The notes beneath the pieces were generated by a model, which did no database searches, was not told the origin of the DNA, and worked only from the letters and a program-made list of their open reading frames with translations. Source: Chloroflexota bacterium (GTDB lineage Bacteria; Chloroflexota; UBA11872). Taken from it: DNA of 53,083 nucleotides. Shown here piece after piece: positions 1-6,914 of the stretch. The position numbers and the translations under genes are program-made. The stretch lies in contig JAPPNP010000004.1 of the NCBI GenBank assembly GCA_028873795.1, forward strand, positions 1-53,083, read 5' to 3'. Position 1 is the first letter of the stretch. Each line of letters starts with the position of its first letter.

Positions 1-71
1 CGCACCTCCAGGTTCGACCGAACTGGATTCCGGCTTCCGCCGGAATGACGGAGGGGTTCTGCAAGGGTCTC
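1..71 (-). mobile_element. Partial MITE-like palindromic element, cut by the window edge
   Basis: Read on the minus strand, this starts with the terminus GAGACCCTTGC at position 71 and continues into the GTCATTCCGGCGGAAGCCGG palindrome core seen in other copies (17917, 28558). Its other end lies outside the window. It matches the longer subfamily that carries a GGTCTGAGACC core. It is non-coding. Confidence 0.6.
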
Positions 72-72
72 C

Positions 73-220
73 AGGTTCGCGTTGCCCTGATTGGGCGGGT
101 CTGAAACCCGCCCCTACTCGAAATTGCCAGCGCGTCTTCAAGCCTGACGGGGCTGGATACAGGCTTCCGCCGGAATGACGAAGAAGCGCCCTTCCGAGGA
201 ATGGCCCCTGCCGAGGAACC
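73..220. repeat. Intergenic palindromic repeats
   Basis: Two palindromes of the dispersed family are visible: a GGGCGGGTCTGAAACCCGCCC-type inverted repeat at 93-113, and a decayed GGATACAGGCTTCCGCCGG / GGAATGAC core at about 152-179. No coding potential or RNA gene was seen. The region lies downstream of the trkA-like gene and may help end its transcript. Confidence 0.6.
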
Positions 221-892
221 CTAGAAATGGGCGGCGTCGAAGCGGGCGCGCAGGGCGCTCTCGTTGGCGATATCCACCACCGCCACCAACGTATCGCCGG
301 GCCGGAGCACGAGATCGGTGAAGGTGAAGAGCGCCTCGTCGCCGCGCAGCACGACGGCAATGCGAGCGCCAAGCTCCTCGAGCCGCAGATCGGCGATCGA
401 CGATCCGGCCGCGGCTGACTCACCGGCTACGGTCAGCTCCACGAGCTCGAGACCCGCGGACCGCAGGCGCATGAGGTGCACCACGGACGCCGCGCCCAGG
501 CCGCGCTCGATCATGCTCATGACCAGGTCGGTGGCGTTGACGATGGCCTCGATCTCCAGCAGACGAAACGCGTCCTGGTTCTTGGGGTTGTTGAGACGCG
601 CGATGGTGCGCGCCCGACCGTTGGAAAGCGCGCGGGCAAGTTGACAGATGATGAGGTTGTCCTCGTCATCGCCGGTGACGGCGATCACCAGGTCGGCGCG
701 CGCCACGCCCGCCGTCGACAGCCAGCGGCCCTCGGAGGCGTCCTGGGGAATGACCGAGGCGCCAAGGTCGTCCTCCAGGTCCTGCGCTTTGCGGCGGTTT
801 TTCTCGAGCACCACGATCTCGTGCCCGCCGGGCGGCAGGTCGTGCGCGAGCGCGGCGCCCACCTTGCCGCCGCCGGCGATGATGATGAACAC
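221..892 (-). CDS. TrkA/KtrA-type potassium uptake regulator (RCK_N + RCK_C)
   Basis: This is a 223-residue cytoplasmic regulatory subunit for a Trk/Ktr potassium channel. The N-terminal Rossmann RCK domain (about 1-120) starts with the dinucleotide-binding glycines in IIIAGGGKVGAAL, followed by an acidic beta2 end (VVLEKN) and the DLVIAVTGDDEDN segment. The C-terminal RCK_C (TrkA_C) domain spans about 137-220. RCK proteins bind NAD(H) or nucleotides and gate the membrane subunit. The gene follows a second TrkA_N gene with a 2-nt gap, so the two are probably cotranscribed. No TrkH/KtrB channel gene is present, though it could lie beyond the left edge. Confidence 0.9.
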   Translation of the reverse strand: MFIIIAGGGKVGAALAHDLPPGGHEIVVLEKNRRKAQDLEDDLGASVIPQDASEGRWLSTAGVARADLVIAVTGDDEDNLIICQLARALSNGRARTIARLNNPKNQDAFRLLEIEAIVNATDLVMSMIERGLGAASVVHLMRLRSAGLELVELTVAGESAAAGSSIADLRLEELGARIAVVLRGDEALFTFTDLVLRPGDTLVAVVDIANESALRARFDAAHF

Positions 893-894
893 GG

Positions 895-1305
895 TCAGGC
901 CGCCGGAGAGTCGGCCAGCCGGTCCATGATCGCGCCGGCGATGATGTCCGTGGAGCAGATGGTCTCGATGCCGCGATCGGCGAACACTCGGGCGCGCACG
1001 GGGTCCTTGACGCGGGCGATCACGCGCGGCACGTCGTATTTGAGGCGAGCCAGTTGCACCGCGGTGAGGTTGGAATTGTCGCCGTAGGTCGCCGCCACGA
1101 GCACGTCGGCGCGGGCCACGCCGGCGGACTCCAGCACGTCCAGGTCAATGGCGGTGCCCACGAGCGTGGTGCCGGAGAAATCGTCGGGCAGTCGCTGGAA
1201 CGCGTGGCTGTCGCGGTCGATGACGACCACCGAGTCGCCCGCCGCGGCCATGCGGGCGGCGATTTCGGCGCCGGCGCGTCCGCAGCCGATCACGATGGCG
1301 TACAT
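895..1305 (-). CDS. TrkA-N (RCK_N) domain protein, single domain
   Basis: This 136-residue protein consists of little more than one Rossmann RCK_N domain. The glycine motif IGCGRAG is at residues 6-12, VVVIDRD marks the end of beta2, and ADVLVAATYGDN follows. There is no RCK_C domain, unlike the gene immediately downstream (2-nt gap). It probably pairs with that neighbour as the second half of a Trk/Ktr gating ring. The start ATG at 1305 follows a weak purine-rich stretch. A divergent gene starts 87 nt away, so this short gap must hold its promoter. Confidence 0.85.
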   Translation of the reverse strand: MYAIVIGCGRAGAEIAARMAAAGDSVVVIDRDSHAFQRLPDDFSGTTLVGTAIDLDVLESAGVARADVLVAATYGDNSNLTAVQLARLKYDVPRVIARVKDPVRARVFADRGIETICSTDIIAGAIMDRLADSPAA

Positions 1306-1392
1306 GTGCCTGCGCCCTTCCGGCGAAACCGCCCGGTCCCTGCGGCCCCCATGCTACGCTCCCGCGCGCTCGCCGTCCGAGGTCATCCCGCC

Positions 1393-1716
1393 ATGCTGTA
1401 TGAGTTGCGCATCTACGAGATTCTTCCCGGCAAGATGCCGGTCATCGACGCACGTTTTCGCGAGCACACGTTGGGCTTCTTCGAGCGGCACGGCGTGGAA
1501 GTGGTGGGGTTCTGGCACGAAGTCGTGGGCCGCAGCGACCGCCTGGTGTACCTGACGCGCTTCGAGGACATGGCCGACCGCGAGCGGAAGTGGGGCGCCT
1601 TCATCAGCGATCCCGAGTGGGTGCAGCTTCGGGCCGAGACCGAAGCCGACGGGCAGATCGTAGCCCGCATCCACAACCGCTTCCTCGAGCCGACCGACTA
1701 TTCGCCGCTGCCGTAG
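1393..1716 (+). CDS. NIPSNAP family protein
   Basis: This 107-residue protein belongs to the NIPSNAP / dimeric alpha-beta barrel family. It begins MLYELRIYEILPGKM and continues with the characteristic pattern of an aromatic HTLGFFERHGVEVVGFW segment, LVYLTRFEDMADRE, and a W-rich region ending in the FLEPTDYSPLP tail typical of the family. The biochemical role of bacterial NIPSNAP proteins is not established. The ATG at 1393 fits the family's N-terminus; longer upstream readings add unrelated sequence. A possible -10 (TACGCT, 1355-1360) lies upstream without a convincing -35. Confidence 0.85.
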   Translation: MLYELRIYEILPGKMPVIDARFREHTLGFFERHGVEVVGFWHEVVGRSDRLVYLTRFEDMADRERKWGAFISDPEWVQLRAETEADGQIVARIHNRFLEPTDYSPLP

Positions 1717-1950
1717 ATCGGCGATCCGCCTTCAGGTGTAGGGGCGCCCCTGGTGGGCGCCCGGCGAACACCATCCGGTGTCCGACGCTGCGCGCAGCGT
1801 GGGACAAGTTGCAGTCTTGCTTCCCAGGCTGCACGCAGCCTGGGCCACCGAGCAGCCTACGGTGTCTTGTGGGCGCCCGTCCGATTCGACCATGAACACC
1901 GCGCAGGCCCGGCGCCCGGCGCCCGCGGTGACCGGCAGGCGCCGAACGGG
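1717..1950. repeat. Convergent intergenic gap with GC-rich inverted repeats
   Basis: The gap between the NIPSNAP gene (+) and the VWA gene (-) holds a GGGGCGCCCC...GGGCGCCC hairpin at about 1740-1763. It also has a CGCTGCGCGCAGCG palindrome near 1787-1800 and a perfect 10-bp inverted repeat (CCCAGGCTGC / GCAGCCTGGG) at 1823-1844. The last recurs at 28484-28505 and 44545-44566. No gene was seen. Confidence 0.65.
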
Positions 1951-3966
1951 CTAGCGGCTGTAGCCGGAGGGAGCTTCCGGCGGGGCCTCGGAGTACGCCC
2001 GCTCCGCCATCCGCTCCAGCAGGAAGCGGAAGTCGCGATAGGCGTCCAGGCCGCCCAGCGGACCGGCCAGGGCTCCCAGCTCCTCCTGCAGGATCGCCAG
2101 GTCGGTGGACACGCCCGCGGGGCCGTCTTCGGTGCCCCGCGGCAGGCTGCTGTAGCGGTCCGCCGCCAGCGCCACGATGCCGCCCAGCCGCAGCAGCGGG
2201 TCGGCCTCGACGCTTCCGAAGCTCAGGTCGCGTCGTCCCGTCACTTCGACCTGCTGGCTGCGCGACTGGCCCGTGTCGGGCACCACCCAGCGCAACTCCA
2301 CCTTGCCCAGCGTCAGGTCGTCACTGCCCCGCACGCCCTCCTGCAACTCCACCTCGTAGAACACCGTCGTCGCCGCCCCCGACGGCAGCTCCGCGAACTC
2401 CTTGCGGTCTTCCGCGAAGCTGGCGTCCGACGTCACCCGATTCTCATACCCAATGATCCGCCAGGACTTGACCACCTCCGGGTCCCACGTCACCTGCGCC
2501 CGCGTCTGGTCCGCGAAGGGCGTCGACAGCGCCAGCCAGTTCGCCCGGCTGAACGTGGCCCGCGCCTGGTTCGGGTCGTTGAGATACCGGTACCAGCCGT
2601 TGCCGTGCTGCGCCAGTTGCTCCAAGAGCACGTCGTTGTAGTTGTTGATCCCCACCCCGACCGTGATCAGCCGCAGCGGGTTGGCGGCGTCCCGGTCATA
2701 CGCCGACTCCAGGATCGCGAACGGGTTGGTGGCGTCCACATTCGCCACGCCGTCCGACATCAAGATCACGTAGTTGGTGGCGTCGGGCCGCTCCAGCCGC
2801 GCCCGGTGCGCCAGCTGCACGCCCAGGTTCAGCCCCGCCTGCACGTTGGTGCTGTCATGCGGCGCGAGCTGGGCAATGGACGCGACCACCGACGGGTCGT
2901 CCGGTGACTGATGCTCAACCGTGAGGTCGTGAATCACGTCCGTGGTGAAATGCACCACCGCGATCCGATCCCGCGGTCGCAGGCTCTGGCGAATCGCCTC
3001 CGCCGCCGCCCGCGCGATGTCGACCCGGTTGCCGTCACCCATCGAGCCCGAGGCGTCCAGCACCAGCGTCACGTTGAGCGGGCGGTCGTCGGCGACTTCC
3101 GCCGCCTGGAACCCGATCCGCACCAGGTGCTGGCGCTGGTCGAGCGGGTGCGCCACCAGGTCGCTGGTGATGCTGAAGCCCCAGGCGTCCGCCGGCGGGG
3201 CGTACTGGTAGTCGAAGGCGTTGATCCACTCCTCGGCGCGCACCGAGTCCGGCTCGACGTCGTAGCCCTGCCGCGCCCAGGTGAGCGCCAACTGGTACGA
3301 CGTGCGATCCGTATCCAGGCTGAAGGTCGAGACCGCGTCGTCGGCCGTGGCGACCAAGGGCTGCCGTCCGTAGTCCTGGAAGGTGGTGTCCGCCGGCCGC
3401 GTAGCGGTGGGAGGGGCAGCTTGGGCTGCGGCGCGCGATCCCGAAGACGATTGCGCGACTACCTTCTCAACCGCGACTTCCTTGATGACCTCTTGAGTCA
3501 CGACCTTCTCGACGACGGTCTCGACCGGGACCTCCTTGATCACGACCCGTTCGACCACCGTTGCCGCCGCCGTCGGTCCCGGCCCTGGAGGGGCTGCCGT
3601 CATGGCAGGCGTCGGGGCTACCGTTGGAGGTGACCGATAGGGCGCCGCCGTCGCGGCCGGCGTGGCGTAGGCCTCGACGGCTGCCTCATACGACGTTTCC
3701 TCGGCGCCGAAGTTGGCCGAACTCGCCCAGACCGCCAGCACGGCGCCCGCCGCGACCGCTCCGCCGGTGGCCAACGTGGGGAACCAATAGCGTGAGGCGG
3801 CGGCCAGAACCTTGCGTCGCATGCGCGGAATCCGTCGCGGCTCGTCGAGACGCTCCGCGAGGGCGTCCCAAAGGTTCGTGGGCGCGCGCAGCGAGGGGGC
3901 TTCCGCGGCGAAATACACCCGCAGCGCGTCGCCCAGGGATTCGTCGGTGGAGTAGTTAGGAGCCAT
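1951..3966 (-). CDS. Membrane-anchored VWA (YfbK-like) protein with N-terminal anti-sigma-like region
   Basis: This 671-residue protein has several parts. A cytoplasmic N-terminus (about 1-60) with a zinc-finger/anti-sigma-like position and size leads into one transmembrane helix (about 70-92). A Pro/Ala/Thr linker and a VVEKVVxxEV-type repeat (about 145-180) follow. The rest resembles YfbK, with a vWF-like N-terminal region, a VWA domain with the MIDAS motif DASGSM, and a DUF3520-like C-terminus. The start ATG at 3966 has GGAGG 9 nt upstream and overlaps the sigma factor stop by 11 nt, so the two are translationally coupled. The sensor/anti-sigma role is inference; the N-terminus has no recognisable His-x3-Cys-x2-Cys zinc motif. 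Confidence 0.85.
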   Translation of the reverse strand: MAPNYSTDESLGDALRVYFAAEAPSLRAPTNLWDALAERLDEPRRIPRMRRKVLAAASRYWFPTLATGGAVAAGAVLAVWASSANFGAEETSYEAAVEAYATPAATAAPYRSPPTVAPTPAMTAAPPGPGPTAAATVVERVVIKEVPVETVVEKVVTQEVIKEVAVEKVVAQSSSGSRAAAQAAPPTATRPADTTFQDYGRQPLVATADDAVSTFSLDTDRTSYQLALTWARQGYDVEPDSVRAEEWINAFDYQYAPPADAWGFSITSDLVAHPLDQRQHLVRIGFQAAEVADDRPLNVTLVLDASGSMGDGNRVDIARAAAEAIRQSLRPRDRIAVVHFTTDVIHDLTVEHQSPDDPSVVASIAQLAPHDSTNVQAGLNLGVQLAHRARLERPDATNYVILMSDGVANVDATNPFAILESAYDRDAANPLRLITVGVGINNYNDVLLEQLAQHGNGWYRYLNDPNQARATFSRANWLALSTPFADQTRAQVTWDPEVVKSWRIIGYENRVTSDASFAEDRKEFAELPSGAATTVFYEVELQEGVRGSDDLTLGKVELRWVVPDTGQSRSQQVEVTGRRDLSFGSVEADPLLRLGGIVALAADRYSSLPRGTEDGPAGVSTDLAILQEELGALAGPLGGLDAYRDFRFLLERMAERAYSEAPPEAPSGYSR

Positions 3967-4492
3967 CGTTGGCGACCTCCTGGGCACCTTGCGCCTCGAG
4001 TCGTTCGCGCAGGTGACCGAGCGCGTGGCCGAGGCGGGCGTTGATGGTGTCCTCCTGAGCGTCGAGGGCTGTCGCTAGCTGGGAGACGGTGAGGTCGGCG
4101 AAGTAGTGCAGCACCAGCAGGTGCCGCTGGTCGGCATCGAGACCGGCCAGGGCCTGCCGCATCTCTTGGCGCCCGTGTCGCCCCTCGTCGGGATCGACCG
4201 GCTGCCCGGAACCGGACGGGACAACGCCGGCCACCGGCCGGCGGCGCTGGGACACGCCCTCGCGGGCGAGATAGCGCATCAGCCAGGGTTGGAACGGGCA
4301 GCCATGCTGGAAGCCGTGGATGCCCCGCCATGCCGCGCGCAGGGTTCCTTGCACCAGCTCCTCGGCCGGCGCCCGGCTTCCGGTCATCAGCATGGCCGTG
4401 CGATAGAGCAGGTCTTGATAGCGCTCCACCAGATGGTGGAAGGCTTCGCGATCGCCGTCCTGGCAGCGCAGGACAGCCTGTGCATCCGTCAT
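3956..4492 (-). CDS. ECF-type RNA polymerase sigma factor (sigma-70 family)
   Basis: This 178-residue two-domain sigma factor directs RNA polymerase to specific promoters. Region 2 spans about 12-85 (REAFHHLVERYQDLLYRTAM, then AWRGIHGFQ and the PFQPWLMRYLARE segment). Region 4 spans about 110-165 (ALAGLDADQRHLLVLHYFAD, then a helix-turn-helix around LTVSQLATALDAQEDTINAR). A short Pro/Gly linker joins them, as in ECF factors. The start ATG at 4492 has GAGGG about 7 nt upstream. The downstream VWA protein, coupled by an 11-nt overlap, is the likely cognate regulator, a typical arrangement for sigma/anti-sigma pairs. Confidence 0.9.
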   Translation of the reverse strand: MTDAQAVLRCQDGDREAFHHLVERYQDLLYRTAMLMTGSRAPAEELVQGTLRAAWRGIHGFQHGCPFQPWLMRYLAREGVSQRRRPVAGVVPSGSGQPVDPDEGRHGRQEMRQALAGLDADQRHLLVLHYFADLTVSQLATALDAQEDTINARLGHALGHLRERLEAQGAQEVANDGS

Positions 4493-4605
4493 AAGCCGCC
4501 CTCATGGCCCGCGCGTCGCGGGGTAGTGCATAGAGAAGTACGCCGGTCAGGGCGCGATCGTTCCCTCCGGCGGACGGCGAATGACCGGGTTGGTTTGCCG
4601 CTTCG

Positions 4606-4761
4606 GATACCTTTGCGTAACCCCTCCGTCATTCCGGCGAAAAGCCTGCCCCGTACTCGATACGGGGCCGGAATCCAGTCCGGACGAACCTGCAGGCGCG
4701 CTCGATGCTTGGCATCGGGCGGATCTCAGACCGGGGCCGCGCGGATTCTTGCAACGGTCTC
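4606..4761 (+). mobile_element. Degenerate MITE-like element
   Basis: The left end reads GATACCTTTGCGTAACCCC, a variant of the family terminus, and the right end is GCAACGGTCTC. The internal core palindrome is interrupted by a CCCCGTACTCGATACGGGG hairpin. No matching target duplication is visible, so this copy is old or rearranged. The rest of the 4493-4814 gap carries no recognisable gene. Confidence 0.55.
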
Positions 4762-4814
4762 TTTCCGCCGGACTGACGGACTCACCGTGAGCCGACATCC
4801 GATCGACAATTATG

Positions 4815-4843
4815 TTGACTCAATTGCAGGCGACGCCTACCAT
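4815..4843 (+). promoter_or_regulatory. Sigma-A-type promoter for parA-ftsZ
   Basis: A -35 box TTGACT (4815-4820) and a -10 box TACCAT (4838-4843) are separated by exactly 17 nt, upstream of the parA ATG at 4901. GGAG at 4891-4894 provides a ribosome binding site 6 nt before the start. The predicted leader is about 50 nt. Confidence 0.6.
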
Positions 4844-4900
4844 CGCTCCGGGCGTTTGTCTGCCGTGGGGGCCCGTGGGCGGCAGCGCTCGGAGACGCCA

Positions 4901-5677
4901 ATGGCTGTCACCATCGCCGTTGCCAATCAGAAGGGCGGCGTCGGCAAGACCACGACCACCGCCAACCTTGCCGTCACGTTGGCCCGCCACGATCTGCGCG
5001 TGTTGGCCATCGACACGGACCCGCAAAGCAACCTGACGACCTCGTTCGGCCTCGACAAAGCGGTGTCGCCCTCGCTGGCGGATTCGCTGCTGCACCGCGA
5101 CGCCGAACTGCCCCGCTACCGCGTGCAGGAGGGCACGGACGTCGCCATCGACCTCGTGCCGGGCACGCCGGAACTGGCGGCCGTGGAGACCGAGCTGCAC
5201 ACCAAGCTCGGTCGCGAAATGCGCTTGCGCGAGCACCTGATGCGGCTCGACCAGGACTATGACTACGTCCTCGTCGACACGCCGCCGTCGCTCGGCGTGC
5301 TGACGCTCAACGCGCTGGTCGCCGCGCAATGGGTCATCATTCCCACCGAGGCGCGCTTCTTCTCCCTGCGCGGCCTGCAGATGCTCACGGAAAGCATTGA
5401 AGAGGTGACCATCGTCAATCCGAACCTGCGCGTGCTGGGCATCGTGCTCAACAAGTTCGACCGACGCCTGCGCGAGGAGAAGCACGTCGCCGGATACCTG
5501 AAGGAGCAGTGGGCCAGCGAGATGTTCGCCTCGAAGATCCCCACCAACAGCAAGATTCTGGAAGCGTCGAGCTCCGGGCTGTCGATCTTCGCGCCCGGAG
5601 CGCGCGGCCGCGGCGTGCGCCGAGCGGTTGACGCCTACGAGGCCCTGGCCGAGGAAGTGCTCAAGCGTGCCGCCTAG
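4901..5677 (+). CDS. parA: ParA/Soj family chromosome-partitioning ATPase
   Basis: This 258-residue P-loop ATPase has the deviant Walker A motif KGGVGKTT at residues 11-18, the Walker A' segment IDTDPQSNLT, the Walker B-like YVLVDTPPSLG and a C-terminal helical region. ParA proteins bind DNA non-specifically in the ATP form and move ParB-parS complexes or other cargo. The ATG at 4901 has a GGAG ribosome binding site and a clear promoter upstream. No parB follows; instead the stop overlaps the likely GTG start of ftsZ by 11 nt. A MinD-like role in positioning division is possible, but the sequence looks like Soj rather than MinD (no C-terminal amphipathic helix seen). Confidence 0.92.
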   Translation: MAVTIAVANQKGGVGKTTTTANLAVTLARHDLRVLAIDTDPQSNLTTSFGLDKAVSPSLADSLLHRDAELPRYRVQEGTDVAIDLVPGTPELAAVETELHTKLGREMRLREHLMRLDQDYDYVLVDTPPSLGVLTLNALVAAQWVIIPTEARFFSLRGLQMLTESIEEVTIVNPNLRVLGIVLNKFDRRLREEKHVAGYLKEQWASEMFASKIPTNSKILEASSSGLSIFAPGARGRGVRRAVDAYEALAEEVLKRAA

Positions 5678-6848
5678 CGACGGCGGCGGCTTCGACCCCG
5701 CGCGCATGGACGCCAACAACCGGCCGCCGGGGCTGGTGCCGCGCATCTTGGCGCGGGACGCCCCGCTGCCGGGACGGGCGACGGGCTTCACGCAGATCCG
5801 CGTGGTCGGCGTGGGCGGGGCCGGCGTCAATGCGGTGGACCGCATGATCGACGCCGGGCTCAGCGGCGTGGATTTCGTCGCGGTGAATACCGATGCCCAG
5901 GCGCTGCGCGGCTCGCGCGCGGCCGAGATCGTGCAGATCGGGACCCACACCACCGGCCAGCTTGGGGCGGGCGGCGACCCACGGCGCGGCCAGAAGGCGG
6001 CCAGCGAGAGCGCGTCGGCCCTGGCCGACGCCACCGAAGGCGCCGACATGGTGTTCATCGCGGCGGGCATGGGCGGCGGCACCGGGACCGGCGCCGCGCC
6101 GGCCATCGCCGAGATCGCCTCGGAGCAGGGGGCGCTGACGGTTGGCGTGGTCACGAGCCCGTTCACCTTCGAGGGCACGCGGCGGGGCCAGATCGCCGCG
6201 GGCGGAATTCAAGCCCTCGGCGAGCAGGTGGACGCGCTCATCGTGGTGCATAACGACCGGCTGTTGAAGATGTCCGATCCCCGCATGGGCATCGGCGACG
6301 CGTTCGTGCTGGCCGACGAGATGCTGCAGCGCGGCGTGCAGGGCATCACCGACCTCATCCTCACGACCGGGATCGTGAACGTGGATTTCGCGGACGTGCG
6401 GGCGGTGATGAGCAATGCCGGCCCGGCGCTGATGGGCGTTGGCGAGGCCTCCGGCGACGACCGGGCGATCACCGCCGTCAACGCGGCCATGCACAGTCCG
6501 CTGCTCGAAACCAGCATCGAGGATGCGCGAGGCGTGCTGCTCAACGTCACCGCCTCGGAAGACGTCACGCTGGTCGAGTTGAACACGGCCGCGCAAGCGG
6601 TGGCCGACGTCGTGGCCGACGACGCCAACATCATCTTCGGCTCGGTGATCGACCCACGCCTGGCGCAAGGCCTGCGCATCACCCTGATTGCGACGGGATG
6701 CCGGCCGGCAGCGGCGGCGCAGACGTCCACGCCCCGTCGCCGCACGCGCCGCCGAACGTCGCGAGGCGCCACGGCGCCGGGCAGCTCCCCCTTCACGGTG
6801 GTTCCCACGCCGTCCGGGCGCGACGAGACCGGCGCCGCCGGTCGCTGA
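5667..6848 (+). CDS. ftsZ: Cell division protein FtsZ (tubulin-like GTPase)
   Basis: This 393-residue FtsZ has GVGGAGVNAVDRM near the N-terminus, the tubulin signature GGGTGTGAAP at about 136-145, the FTFEGTRR and NDRLL segments, and a T7-loop NVDFADVRAVM with both catalytic acidic residues. The GTPase and C-terminal domains are complete. After about residue 345 an Arg-rich linker (TPRRRTRRRTSRG) follows, and the end SGRDETGAAGR lacks the usual DIPxFL-type peptide that binds FtsA or ZipA. I chose the GTG at 5667 because GAGGAA lies about 9 nt upstream; the ATG at 5706 is the alternative. It overlaps parA and has no dcw-cluster neighbours. Confidence 0.92.
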   Translation: MPPSDGGGFDPARMDANNRPPGLVPRILARDAPLPGRATGFTQIRVVGVGGAGVNAVDRMIDAGLSGVDFVAVNTDAQALRGSRAAEIVQIGTHTTGQLGAGGDPRRGQKAASESASALADATEGADMVFIAAGMGGGTGTGAAPAIAEIASEQGALTVGVVTSPFTFEGTRRGQIAAGGIQALGEQVDALIVVHNDRLLKMSDPRMGIGDAFVLADEMLQRGVQGITDLILTTGIVNVDFADVRAVMSNAGPALMGVGEASGDDRAITAVNAAMHSPLLETSIEDARGVLLNVTASEDVTLVELNTAAQAVADVVADDANIIFGSVIDPRLAQGLRITLIATGCRPAAAAQTSTPRRRTRRRTSRGATAPGSSPFTVVPTPSGRDETGAAGR

Positions 6849-6876
6849 CGAGCCGAGCGCCCTCACCTCATCCGGC

Positions 6877-6905
6877 CGGACATGAGGCCGCCGCCGACCG
6901 ATAAT
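6877..6905 (+). promoter_or_regulatory. Candidate promoter giving a leaderless histidine kinase mRNA
   Basis: A weak -35 CGGACA (6877-6882), a 17-nt spacer and a good -10 GATAAT (6900-6905) place the transcript start within a few bases of the ATG at 6915. No Shine-Dalgarno sequence precedes that ATG, which fits leaderless translation. Confidence 0.4.
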
Positions 6906-6914
6906 GGCGCCGAC

